Made by a program: the position numbers and the translations under genes. A model generated the notes under the pieces. That model searched no databases. It was not told where the DNA came from and saw only the letters and a program-made list of their open reading frames with translations. 64,000 bases of DNA from Pseudomaricurvus alkylphenolicus (GTDB lineage Bacteria; Pseudomonadota; Gammaproteobacteria; Pseudomonadales; Cellvibrionaceae): contig NZ_JAAQPI010000009.1 in the NCBI RefSeq assembly GCF_011683955.1, positions 186,001-250,000 of the forward strand, given 5' to 3'. This document shows positions 52,001 through 60,490 of this stretch, one piece after another. The stretch's first letter is position 1, and the number at the start of each line of letters is the position of its first letter.

Positions 52001-52648
52001 ATGGCGCTAAATCATCTGGCATTTTGCACTCACAACCCCGAACTGACGTACAAGTTCTACACAGAAGCTATGAACTTCAGCATCGTGGGTATCGAAGCGG
52101 ACGACAGCAAAGGCAATAAATACAAGCACGTATTTTTTGATGCTGGAGACGGTTCCTACCTCGCCTACTATGACCTCGGTGCCTTTGGGGCCCGTGCCCA
52201 CAGCGACGCAAATACCAATATCACTGAAGCCATGGGCATAGGCCCCGCCTATATGCACGTAGCCTGGGAAGCCAAGGATCGCGAAGGCCTGAACGCCATT
52301 CGTCAACGCTGGCTGGACCACGGCCTGGAGGTTATGGAATCCGATCACCACAAAGACTGGATGCACTCCATTTACACCTTCGATCCTAATGGACTGATGG
52401 TGGAGTGTGCCTATGTGGAAGGTGACCTGCCTGAAAACGACGCCAAGCACGCTTACGAGATTTTTGTGCAGAAGAAAGGCATTGATGAAGTGGGCTACGA
52501 GCGTGAGGGCATGAAACCTTCCATTATTCATCTCCCCAATCCTTCTGTTGAAAAACCGGAATATTATGTTTCGATAACCGAGAAGGTTATGAACATGGAT
52601 CTGGAAACGGCCAAGACAATTCCGTTTATCAAGATCGAACAGCACTAA
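52001..52648 (+). CDS. VOC superfamily protein (extradiol-dioxygenase-like), copy 2
   Basis: A 215-residue paralogue of the protein at 35761-36408, with the same length and most residues conserved, including LNHLAFCTH, AYMHVAWE and GLMVECAY as putative His/His/Glu metal ligands. It is divergent from the aryl ligase and 20 bp before a sulfatase gene. Duplication together with the monooxygenase suggests the two act in one pathway. Confidence 0.74.
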   Translation: MALNHLAFCTHNPELTYKFYTEAMNFSIVGIEADDSKGNKYKHVFFDAGDGSYLAYYDLGAFGARAHSDANTNITEAMGIGPAYMHVAWEAKDREGLNAIRQRWLDHGLEVMESDHHKDWMHSIYTFDPNGLMVECAYVEGDLPENDAKHAYEIFVQKKGIDEVGYEREGMKPSIIHLPNPSVEKPEYYVSITEKVMNMDLETAKTIPFIKIEQH

Positions 52649-52668
52649 TCCCTGGCCAGGGTTACAAT

Positions 52669-54135
52669 ATGAAGCTCCGATCTCTTATTTTCTCGATTGT
52701 AGCCCTATCGTCCAGTGCGAATATCGCACTGGCCTCCCCTGGCCCCGAACAACCCAATATCCTTGTTATTGTCGCGGACGACCTTGGCTGGAAGGATGTG
52801 GGCTATAACGGCAGCGAGATTGAAACTCCCAATCTCGACCGCCTGGCGAACAATGGTATCCGCCTGGACCGCTTCTACTCCCACCCCTACTGCACGGCAA
52901 CCCGCGCCAGCTTGATGACCGGGCAAACGGCCATTCGCATGGGTATTGAACGTCCGATTACGGCATTGAGCGACGCACATCTTCCCCTCGACTTGAAATT
53001 GCTGCCCGAATTTCTTCAAGAAGCAGGCTACCAAACCGCCCTCAGCGGAAAGTGGCACCTGGGCCATACCAAGGAAGCGGCGAGACCGATGGCTAGGGGC
53101 TTTGACCAGGTCTATGGAGCCCTTACCGGAGGTATCGGCTATTGGGACCATGTAGCCACCGGAGGATATGACTGGCACCGCAATGAGATTACCCTGCGTG
53201 AAGAGGGTTACGCCACCCGCCTGATCGCCGACGAAGCCGTACGCGTGATCCAGGAAAGGGATAAGGAAAAGCCGCTGTTTCTCTATGCAGCGTTTACCGC
53301 TCCGCACCTGCCCAATGAAGCCCCGCAGGCAACAATTGATAAGTACGCCAGTATCGACAACGAGCACCGCCGTGTGCACGCGGCGATGGTTGACGAAATG
53401 GACGAGGAAATAGGCAGAATTACCGAGGCCTTGGAACAGGAAGGAATAGCCGATAACACGATTATCTGGTTCCTGAGTGATAACGGAGGCAGCAACGAAA
53501 AGTACAATCGCGGCTCCGTCGACTTCGCCCGTTTTGTTGAGAAGAACTTCGGAAACCCGGCTCCGACCCGATTTCTGGAGTTGATCCGAATGGTTATGCT
53601 AGACGGAGGCAGTGATAATGGCCCTTATAGAGGAGGAAAAGGCTCGACCTACGAAGGCGGTGTATTGGTGCCTTCGGTGATCAGCTGGCCGGCCGAATTT
53701 CCCTCGCGGCCACTTTCGGCGCGAGTGACGGTAAATGATATTATGCCCACCCTGCTCTCGGTCGCCGGTGTTGAACCGAAGGCCGAACAAGCCATCGACG
53801 GTGCCGATCAGTCTCGTCTGTTGCGGGGTGAAGTCATATCAGAGCCCGTAGACTTCCTGACGGACAGTGGCGGGACACAGGCTTACTATATGGACAACTG
53901 GAAGTTGCGCAGCAATAAGAAGGGTGAGCTGGAACTTTATAATCTGGAGCGGGATCCCTACGAAAGCGCTAATGTGCTCGATCAAGAACCCGATGTGGTG
54001 GCTACCATGCTGGACAGATTGGAGTCCTTTCCCCGAGGTGAAGGCATCAATATTTCCAGGCTGTGGATGCTGTTGCAACCGGAAAGCTGGGGCGGTGAAG
54101 AAACCCGCGAGCCCTGGGCGCCAAGTTCTGAATAA
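52669..54135 (+). CDS. periplasmic type I sulfatase (arylsulfatase-like)
   Basis: A 488-residue sulfatase with signal peptide (1-22). Ca ligands D37-D38 in ADDLG, the formylglycine motif C75-T-A-T-R79 (the C-x-A-x-R variant of C-x-P-x-R), K128/H130 in SGKWHLG, and SDNGG. Periplasmic removal of sulfate from an aryl or alkyl sulfate ester is expected once the Cys is converted by an FGE or anSME maturase; none is seen in the window. It is coded directly after VOC copy 2, so a sulfated aromatic substrate for this cluster is plausible. Confidence 0.87.
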   Translation: MKLRSLIFSIVALSSSANIALASPGPEQPNILVIVADDLGWKDVGYNGSEIETPNLDRLANNGIRLDRFYSHPYCTATRASLMTGQTAIRMGIERPITALSDAHLPLDLKLLPEFLQEAGYQTALSGKWHLGHTKEAARPMARGFDQVYGALTGGIGYWDHVATGGYDWHRNEITLREEGYATRLIADEAVRVIQERDKEKPLFLYAAFTAPHLPNEAPQATIDKYASIDNEHRRVHAAMVDEMDEEIGRITEALEQEGIADNTIIWFLSDNGGSNEKYNRGSVDFARFVEKNFGNPAPTRFLELIRMVMLDGGSDNGPYRGGKGSTYEGGVLVPSVISWPAEFPSRPLSARVTVNDIMPTLLSVAGVEPKAEQAIDGADQSRLLRGEVISEPVDFLTDSGGTQAYYMDNWKLRSNKKGELELYNLERDPYESANVLDQEPDVVATMLDRLESFPRGEGINISRLWMLLQPESWGGEETREPWAPSSE

Positions 54136-54386
54136 GCCACTAGTTCCTTCCTGGCGTTTTCTCGTCTGTTAGTGCAATGGTCCGGAAACGGGCCATTTGT
54201 CCTTCTGAATTCCGAACTCCTATTCAGCTGCTTATTTCAAGCAAGCTGGCCAATCTTCGGTAGAATTTGAGAATACCTAAGTTCATGGTGTCTGGGTGAT
54301 TTCTTCTTTTTGCCATAACCGGAAGTTCATAATCCTGGTTCAGGGCACCATGGGCGTTCGATAATGTCTGCAACGACCGCACGGAT

Positions 54387-54418
54387 GTAGGGCGGATTAG
54401 GCGAAGCCGTAATCCGCC
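54387..54418. repeat. GTAGGGCGGATTA palindromic repeat, copy A
   Basis: GGCGGATTA...TAATCCGCC with the GTAG leader, a member of the widespread REP-like family also seen at 7193. Copy B at 54538-54572 is in opposite orientation. They bracket about 120 bp. The whole 54136-54791 gap has no convincing gene. Confidence 0.7.
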
Positions 54419-54537
54419 GATCCGCCAAAGGTTTAAATTGGCGGCGGCCGTGTACAAATCACCTGTTACAGGCACATTCAAGGGTGTTAAAAACCGGGCC
54501 GAAGCCAACGAACATCTCCGGCAGAACCGGCAGAACC

Positions 54538-54572
54538 GGCGGATTACGGCGCAAGCGCCTAATCCGCCCTAC
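54538..54572. repeat. GTAGGGCGGATTA palindromic repeat, copy B (inverted)
   Basis: GGCGGATTA...TAATCCGCC followed by CTAC, the reverse orientation of copy A. It is preceded by a short tandem repeat of CCGGCAGAA (54518-54535). Together with copy A it resembles a mobilised REP pair without its transposase. Confidence 0.68.
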
Positions 54573-54720
54573 GCATAAACAACGCCGTCAGAGTACCAAT
54601 CCTGCGAATTTCTAAGACCGGTTATGGCACTTTGCTGAACTAAATAGTTTCAATATGATTCTGTATAAACCGCAAAAAACTATCGACTGATACCAATCGT
54701 CAATACCAATCCTACAGACA

Positions 54721-54769
54721 CAAAAAAAACCGTTTTAGCCCACAACACCTTGAAAGGGGCTAAAACGGT
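54721..54769 (-). terminator. strong terminator of TonB receptor 2
   Basis: ACCGTTTTAGCCC (54729-54741) and GGGCTAAAACGGT (54757-54769) form a perfect 13-bp stem. Eight A residues (54722-54729) give the U-run on the minus-strand transcript. It lies 22 bp after the receptor stop codon. Confidence 0.88.
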
Positions 54770-54791
54770 ATGCAGAGATCTTTAGAGAAGA

Positions 54792-57281
54792 TCAGAAGTT
54801 GTAGGTTGCCTGAAGCTCGTAACTTCTGGGTGCATCAAGAAAATGGAAATAGCTGCCCGCGAAACCAAAACCACCCAGGGGAATATCATTGGGCGCATTG
54901 GAAACCGTTTCGTCAGTCAGGTTTTTACCCAGGATCGCAAGTGTCCAGGTATCTTCACCGGCGATCTGAACTCGCGCATTCACCTTGGTAAACGACTCCT
55001 GCATAATCACAGGATCATTATCACTGGTTGCGTGATAGTCTTCCATATATTGCAGATCAATGCCGGCTTTCAACTCGATACTGCTCGTCAGCTCAGTGTG
55101 ATACTCCAGGCCAAGGTTACCCGACCACTCCGGTGAGAACTTGGTCGGCTCACCCTTGAGATCCTGAGTACAGGAACCAACACCGGTCCAGGTCGCAGAT
55201 TGCGCAACGGTACAGGCAGCGCCATCGTACTTATCGTAGGTCGCATCCAGATAAGAGAACGCATAACGCATCAACAGGTTTTCAGCCAGCAGGACCTGAC
55301 CATCCACCTCTAGGCCCTGAGAAGTCGTCTCACCGGCATTGGTTGTGAGAAAGTTGGCTACTCCATCAAAAACACTGACCTGCACATCTTCAAACTGGTT
55401 GTGAAACAGGGCAACATTCATGTCGGCACGGCCGTCCCACAACGACAGTTTGGCACCCAGTTCAAAGCTGACAACACTTTCGTCCTCAAACTCCTGGCCA
55501 TCGATATTACCCTGCAGATTGCGAGCATCAAAACCACCTGCCTTGTAGCCCGTTCCATACTTGAAGTAGGTCATGGCATCCGGGGTAAGGTCGTATTGGA
55601 AAACGATATCTCCTGTCCAGTGTTTCTCACTGCGTACGTTTGAAATTCCAGTATCGTTGTTACAGGTTTCCGTGGCGGAAATGGGGGGATTGTTAAAGCT
55701 ATAGCTGCATCGCTCAAAACCATGGCTACCAAAGTGATGCGCAGTACTGAATCTCTGCAGTTCCCAGAAGGCCTGATGTGTTGGGCTCAATGGCTCACTG
55801 TAGGGGGTATAGCCATTAGCATCATAGGCGGCCGCGTAACCCAATTTATCAAGCTCTTTCTCGTCATCTGAGTAGCGCAGACCGGCAATCACGCGGAAAT
55901 CATCAGCCATGTGCCAGGTCACCTGCGCAAACGCGGAAAAGGTATCGCTGTCCTGCTCAAAATTGTTAACAAGGGTTACGTCGCCGTAGCCGAATGTATT
56001 TACGCCAGCATCTGCCAGTAATGCTCTTTGGTGCTGCGGTGAACCGACTCCAAACGCGGCTGCAGCCCCGGCAGCACCCTGGGTAAATAGTGGCCCGAGT
56101 GATGAAAGTCGAATTTCGACATCGCTGCCCAGCTCCAGTTCTTCACTTTGGTAGAATACCCCTGCCATAAATTCCAGAGTATCGCTCTGAGGTGACGTGA
56201 TAATAAATTCCTGCGTGAATTGCTTGTGATCCTCAAAGGATTGACCACCGATCAGTTGCAGAGGACCGAAGTCTAGGTCGTTGTAGCCGTCTGAGAAACT
56301 GTCGGTGTAGCTGGTGATGGATTTGATACTGAAGTCATTTACATCCCAGTTGACCGTCACCACAGCCAGGTCCCATTCGTAGCTGTAGTTCACACCCGGG
56401 CGACCAGGCAGAGAGTTTGAGTATTTGTCGTAATCCAGGCTGGACTCAAAAGAGGGATCACCAAAGGTCTGATAAATAAAATCGGCCTGGGGCGTTGTAA
56501 TACCAATGGTGTCCTGGCGGCCAACCGTATCGGTCTCACCATGCTCATACTTGAAGCGAACACTGAGGTCACTGCTCGGCATCCACTCCAGGGTAACCCG
56601 CGCGATGGTATCTTCTTCCTGGCGCTCATTGCGATCAAGCAAATGGTTGTCCAAATAACCGTCCGTTTCCTCCACGCGAGCCGCGAAGCGAGCATTGAGC
56701 GTATCGGTCAATGCGCCGGAGACTATCACTGATGTACCCCAACCTTCAAACTCAGGTTCATAGGAAGCGGAGATAGAGGCCTCAAATTCTTCTGTAGGCG
56801 CCGCAGTCGTTACATTGAGTGCGCCGGCAACGGTGTTTTTACCAAACAACGTACTCTGCGGCCCTTTCAGTACCTCTACACGCTCCAGGTCCAGAATCGC
56901 CGAACGGGAAGAGCGGCCACGGCCGGTATAAACACCATCAATAAAGGTGCCAACAGACTGCTCAAAACCGGCATTGTCTCCAGAGCCGATGCCGCGAATG
57001 AAAATGGAGTCGGAGCCGGAGGTTTCGGAAATGTTAACGTTTGGCATATGGGCGCTGATGTCTTCCAGGTTACCGGCGCCCTGTTCCTTGATCTTCGCAG
57101 AGTTCATGACAGAGAGTGCAATGGGTACATCCTGCATGCCCACTTCGCGCTTGGTGGCCGTGACGACTATTTCCTCGAGGGCGAAACTCTCTGCAATAGC
57201 CAGGTTGGCCTGTGCCACGGCTACTGTCAAAACGGCGAGCGTTGGGGCAATAAACGGTCTCTTGGCATCAGTTTTCAACAT
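54792..57281 (-). CDS. TonB-dependent outer-membrane receptor, copy 2
   Basis: An 829-residue receptor: signal peptide (ending near IAES), TonB box LEEIVVTATKR, plug motif LDLERVEVLKGPQSTLFGKNTVAG (read in parts), barrel ending in ELQATYNF. Very similar to copy 1 (39045-41489) in plug and the last 150 residues, more different in the loops, which suggests related ligands. Start ATG 57281 is chosen for GGAGAGA just upstream; TTG 57296 overlaps that site. Its upstream region has a 22-bp inverted-repeat copy at 57345-57366. Confidence 0.9.
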   Translation of the reverse strand: MLKTDAKRPFIAPTLAVLTVAVAQANLAIAESFALEEIVVTATKREVGMQDVPIALSVMNSAKIKEQGAGNLEDISAHMPNVNISETSGSDSIFIRGIGSGDNAGFEQSVGTFIDGVYTGRGRSSRSAILDLERVEVLKGPQSTLFGKNTVAGALNVTTAAPTEEFEASISASYEPEFEGWGTSVIVSGALTDTLNARFAARVEETDGYLDNHLLDRNERQEEDTIARVTLEWMPSSDLSVRFKYEHGETDTVGRQDTIGITTPQADFIYQTFGDPSFESSLDYDKYSNSLPGRPGVNYSYEWDLAVVTVNWDVNDFSIKSITSYTDSFSDGYNDLDFGPLQLIGGQSFEDHKQFTQEFIITSPQSDTLEFMAGVFYQSEELELGSDVEIRLSSLGPLFTQGAAGAAAAFGVGSPQHQRALLADAGVNTFGYGDVTLVNNFEQDSDTFSAFAQVTWHMADDFRVIAGLRYSDDEKELDKLGYAAAYDANGYTPYSEPLSPTHQAFWELQRFSTAHHFGSHGFERCSYSFNNPPISATETCNNDTGISNVRSEKHWTGDIVFQYDLTPDAMTYFKYGTGYKAGGFDARNLQGNIDGQEFEDESVVSFELGAKLSLWDGRADMNVALFHNQFEDVQVSVFDGVANFLTTNAGETTSQGLEVDGQVLLAENLLMRYAFSYLDATYDKYDGAACTVAQSATWTGVGSCTQDLKGEPTKFSPEWSGNLGLEYHTELTSSIELKAGIDLQYMEDYHATSDNDPVIMQESFTKVNARVQIAGEDTWTLAILGKNLTDETVSNAPNDIPLGGFGFAGSYFHFLDAPRSYELQATYNF

Positions 57282-57344
57282 TATCAGTCTCTCCAATATC
57301 GAAATATTATTAGTGGAAGCGTTTTTATTCAGTGAATCAATATA

Positions 57345-57366
57345 AACAAGAATACTGGTTCTGAAT
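57345..57366. promoter_or_regulatory. 22-bp inverted-repeat operator at TonB receptor 2
   Basis: AACAAGAA-N6-TTCTGAAT matches the AATAAGAA-N6-TTCTTATT consensus in 13 of 16 positions, 64 bp upstream of the start codon. Confidence 0.45.
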
Positions 57367-57508
57367 ACAATTCAAGCATACCCCTTAACGTGAGTCAACA
57401 TTCTTGTTTCATGTTCTGAGTGTGTCGCCGCGGCTGCCAGTTGCAACAAAGGTATATTTTTAGCGGTATTATTGGGCCACGTTGATCCTGCAGAGCAAAC
57501 TTGGTATT

Positions 57509-57532
57509 GGTCGCGCTCGGAGCGCGCTGCTA
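57509..57532. repeat. REP-like palindrome, copy 3
   Basis: Its reverse complement, AGCAGCGCGCTCCGAGCGCGACC, differs from copy 1 (46635-46657) by one base. A partial REP-like stretch (GTAGGAGCCCGCTGC) follows at 57551. Confidence 0.7.
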
Positions 57533-57568
57533 AACGGTAAAGACAATCTTGTAGGAGCCCGCTGCCGA

Positions 57569-58039
57569 CTATGAGCGTTGGTATGGACTCAGCTTTTCGA
57601 TCAGGTACTCAGGCAATGGACTGGCGCGAAACGGGTTGTGTTCAACCGAGAGCACGGTAATCCTGCAATCAAACCTCGGCTTGCCGTCCACTGAACGGGC
57701 CTCAATTGCCGTCTCAAAACTGGTAGTACCAATACGCGAGCAATAAACTTCAAGATCTAGCAGATCGCCATGGCGGGAGGGACTATGGAATACCATGTTC
57801 ACCGCCTTGGCGGGCGTATCCAGCCCTTTTATTTCTTTGTCCCGGTTACCATAGGGCCCTATAAGCTCGGCTATAAACAGGTCCGCTGCGCTCGTGGCGA
57901 TGGGATCGAGAAATCGGGGCGTGTAAACGATCCCCGCCGGATCGCAATCCCTGAACGCGATCCGGCGTCGCACAATAAATGGCTGCAGCGAAATGATCTG
58001 TTCAATGGGGATTGCACGACTCTCTACAGTGGCTTCCAT
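57569..58039 (-). CDS. 4-hydroxybenzoyl-CoA-thioesterase-type hotdog protein
   Basis: A 156-residue hotdog-fold thioesterase. D31-C-D33-P-A-G-I-V-Y is the active-site signature of the Pseudomonas-type 4HBT family, D33 being the catalytic Asp. Its ATG overlaps the stop of the upstream hydrolase gene (TAATG), so the two are coupled. It could release an aromatic acid (for example a gentisate-like product) from CoA after ligase and monooxygenase action. The ligase lies in another transcription unit, but both carry the same operator. Confidence 0.85.
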   Translation of the reverse strand: MEATVESRAIPIEQIISLQPFIVRRRIAFRDCDPAGIVYTPRFLDPIATSAADLFIAELIGPYGNRDKEIKGLDTPAKAVNMVFHSPSRHGDLLDLEVYCSRIGTTSFETAIEARSVDGKPRFDCRITVLSVEHNPFRASPLPEYLIEKLSPYQRS

Positions 58040-59283
58040 TACGCGAAACGCTCCCTGACCCAGCGGGTGATAAGATCGCCTGCCAAATCCTGGCCATTGG
58101 GGTCACCTTCCCGCACAGGGCGGCCGTGATGATTGCCGGGCAGCACTTCGTAGGTCAGGTCTGTTGCCGGAATTCCGTCCACGATAGCTTGTGTTTCAGA
58201 GGGGAACAGGCTGTTGTCGCCATCAAAGCGTACTACCAGCGTTGGCTGGCTGATACCTTTGGCCGTTTCGGCCATCCTGGCATTGGAGCTGATGCCTGAC
58301 CAAGTGCTGAGCCAGCTGTCTGGCGTGCAAGTACGTGCGAAACCGATACTGCCATAATTGGAGACAAAGGGGTTGGCCCCCCAGAGTGAGCCGTAGGCAC
58401 GGTCAGTTGGCTCCAGCGACAGATCAAAACAGCGCAGATCCGCATCCGTACGCCACAGGGTGATGATGGGTGTATGGGCGGATATCCTCATATCATTAGG
58501 GTCTAATGACTCCTTAAACCGCTTGCGCGCCGCCACCCGTTGTTTGACGCTGGCTTTAGCCCATTCATCGATGCGTGCCACCCGCTCGTACTGGGCGGCC
58601 CGGTAGCGGCTGACGAACTCCTCGGAATAGTTGCTGGATTCCGGTGGACGCTTGAAACCGTTGGCGGGGCTGAAGGGATTAAGAGACTCATCCGTCTTCA
58701 TCGGATCATTCTCATCGACAACAGAGGGATCCAATGAGTTCATCAACAGTATGCCCTGCCCCGGGTGCGGAGAGATAAACACCACGCCATCGGGCAGGGG
58801 CAATTCCACCTGCTGCAACTTGGTAGGCTTGCCTGCAGGCGTGTGCGCCACACGCTGTTCCGCCGCCAGATTGGCCTGCTGCAGGTAAAAGCTGAAAAGG
58901 CTGGCGCCGCCAGACATGCCAGTTAACACCACCTTCTCAAAGCCCTTATTGCGCAGGTAACGGATGCCAGCGGCCACTTCGAGCAACGCGGATTCATGTT
59001 CCAGGCGCAGGTCATTACCGATGCTTCTCGGTGCCTGGGTATACATGGCCAGACCCGCATTCAAAAATTCCGGCACCATATAATTGCCCGGCATGTATTC
59101 ACGCGGATGCATGCCCATGGCCGCGACCTTCTCGCCACCGCAGAACGCCAGGGTACCCTGGCAAGTTGCTCCATCCGCACACGGAACCAGGGTAGATTCG
59201 AACTTTGTTGACTCCGGAAGCTTGGCGGGGTCCCAAAATGAGCCGCGCACGCCGGCTGTGGTGGTGGCTGTCGCCTTAGTCAT
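58039..59283 (-). CDS. alpha/beta hydrolase
   Basis: A 414-residue cytoplasmic hydrolase. The nucleophile elbow is GMSGGAS (about residue 122), the acid is probably in VRFDGDNSLF, and the His is in GNHHGRP near the C-terminus. A large insertion (about 150-290) covers the active site. I do not recognise a named subfamily. The promoter holds the best copy of the 22-bp inverted repeat (59316-59337), and the gene is coupled to the thioesterase downstream, so it belongs to the same regulon as the ligase and TonB receptors. An ester or lactone of the aromatic substrate is a likely target. Confidence 0.78.
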   Translation of the reverse strand: MTKATATTTAGVRGSFWDPAKLPESTKFESTLVPCADGATCQGTLAFCGGEKVAAMGMHPREYMPGNYMVPEFLNAGLAMYTQAPRSIGNDLRLEHESALLEVAAGIRYLRNKGFEKVVLTGMSGGASLFSFYLQQANLAAEQRVAHTPAGKPTKLQQVELPLPDGVVFISPHPGQGILLMNSLDPSVVDENDPMKTDESLNPFSPANGFKRPPESSNYSEEFVSRYRAAQYERVARIDEWAKASVKQRVAARKRFKESLDPNDMRISAHTPIITLWRTDADLRCFDLSLEPTDRAYGSLWGANPFVSNYGSIGFARTCTPDSWLSTWSGISSNARMAETAKGISQPTLVVRFDGDNSLFPSETQAIVDGIPATDLTYEVLPGNHHGRPVREGDPNGQDLAGDLITRWVRERFA

Positions 59284-59315
59284 CCTTCCTATCCTCTGCA
59301 GATATCATCGACCAC

Positions 59316-59337
59316 AATAAGAACACAAATTCTTATT
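59316..59337. promoter_or_regulatory. 22-bp inverted-repeat operator, perfect copy
   Basis: AATAAGAA-CACAAA-TTCTTATT is a perfect 8+8 inverted repeat, extended on both sides by CCA/TGG. It lies 33-54 bp upstream of the hydrolase start and defines the consensus used for the other four copies. Confidence 0.65.
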
Positions 59338-59399
59338 TTGGTCAATGATTGCAATTACCTGAAAGAGACAGCGGCTATCAAGCGATCGATGCCCCAGGC

Positions 59400-60299
59400 T
59401 TAGAGCTTGCCGAATCGCCGATTGAAGTCAGTAAGGTGGCGATTGAATTCATTCGGTTTCTCCAACATCAGGAAATGCCCGGCCCCCTCCAACACCACTG
59501 TAGTGGCATCGTCGTTAAGCGTGTTGATGGCATCAATGATGTCTTTGTTCCACAGTGGACCCTCCGCGATCAAAGCCAACAACGGGGCCTCAAGGCCATC
59601 GTTGATCGCCGTCTCCGGATGAAACATTTCTTTGAAAAAGCTCCGCACCACGATCTTGGGTGCGTTTTTCATGGCGTCACTGACCTTATCCCTTCCCCAT
59701 TTCGGTGTGGCTTCCGAAGTCATATCGTCAACAATTGTTGGCCACAGGTAGTCGTATAGCCAAGTATCCAACAGCCCCGATGCCAGTTTTAGCCCCCAAC
59801 CGATGGGTTCATAGATCAGAATACCGTCGACAGCCACAAATCCATTCACCTTTTCGGGGCGGGCACGGTAGAATTCTCTCAAGGCCGGCACCCCGAGACT
59901 GTGGCCAACCACAACTGCGCTTTTTACGTTAGCGGCCTCCATTACCTGGTTAATGGCCTCAGCGTAGAATTTCATGGAATAGCGTACATCGGTCGGAACA
60001 TCAGACTGACCGTGACCCGGCAAGTCCAGCAGCAGGACACGCCCCTGCTCCAGCAAGGGTTGAGCCTGCAGCTCCCAGAATGTCATATCGCAGCCACCAC
60101 CATGCACAAGCAGAGTGACTGGACCCTCTTCCCCGAGCATTTTGTAGTGAATGGATATACTGCCGAGTTGCGTAAATTGGCTGGGTGAACTGTTGATCAG
60201 CCCGGAACCCGGCCCGGCGGAAACAAACCCGGAAAGTACCAGCAGACAGCCCAGGATAATTCGGTGTATCAACACTAATCGGTGCACTCTTGCCCCCAC
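59400..60299 (-). CDS. secreted alpha/beta hydrolase
   Basis: A 299-residue hydrolase with an N-terminal signal peptide or anchor (hydrophobic residues about 9-28). The oxyanion-region HGGG (LLVHGGGCDMTFW), nucleophile elbow GHSLG (about residue 132) and a C-terminal GAGHFLMLEKP His are all present. It resembles 3-oxoadipate enol-lactonase/carboxylesterase-like members. Periplasmic ester hydrolysis would again suggest extracytoplasmic trimming of the substrate, like the sulfatase and amidohydrolases nearby. Confidence 0.8.
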   Translation of the reverse strand: MGARVHRLVLIHRIILGCLLVLSGFVSAGPGSGLINSSPSQFTQLGSISIHYKMLGEEGPVTLLVHGGGCDMTFWELQAQPLLEQGRVLLLDLPGHGQSDVPTDVRYSMKFYAEAINQVMEAANVKSAVVVGHSLGVPALREFYRARPEKVNGFVAVDGILIYEPIGWGLKLASGLLDTWLYDYLWPTIVDDMTSEATPKWGRDKVSDAMKNAPKIVVRSFFKEMFHPETAINDGLEAPLLALIAEGPLWNKDIIDAINTLNDDATTVVLEGAGHFLMLEKPNEFNRHLTDFNRRFGKL

Positions 60300-60444
60300 T
60301 TAAAAGGATTGCATCAGTACAGATTACTCTATCAGCAAATGAATACCCAGGTGAAGATTAAATCGTTTGACTCACTTTTCACAAACAGTGAGATAACCTG
60401 CCGGAGAACTTACCAGAGGCGACATAGAGAACAGAAAGAGGGGG

Positions 60445-60469
60445 GAATGCGGGGGCAGCCCCGGCATTC
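60445..60469 (-). terminator. GC-rich hairpin after the TetR gene
   Basis: GAATGC-GGGGGC-A-GCCCC-GGCATTC forms a long stem with one mismatch, 21 bp after the minus-strand TetR stop codon. The following U-run is poor, so terminator strength is uncertain. Confidence 0.5.
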
Positions 60470-60490
60470 GCAGAAAACGATGGCAGACCG

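Noticed and set aside
54224-54508. 94-codon reading frame on the minus strand in the 54-kb gap
   Set aside because: It overlaps a palindromic repeat, lacks a ribosome site and resembles no protein; probably chance.
54518-54540. Short tandem CCGGCAGAA repeat as a possible CRISPR or satellite
   Set aside because: Only two full units, no spacers; a chance or slippage repeat beside a REP.
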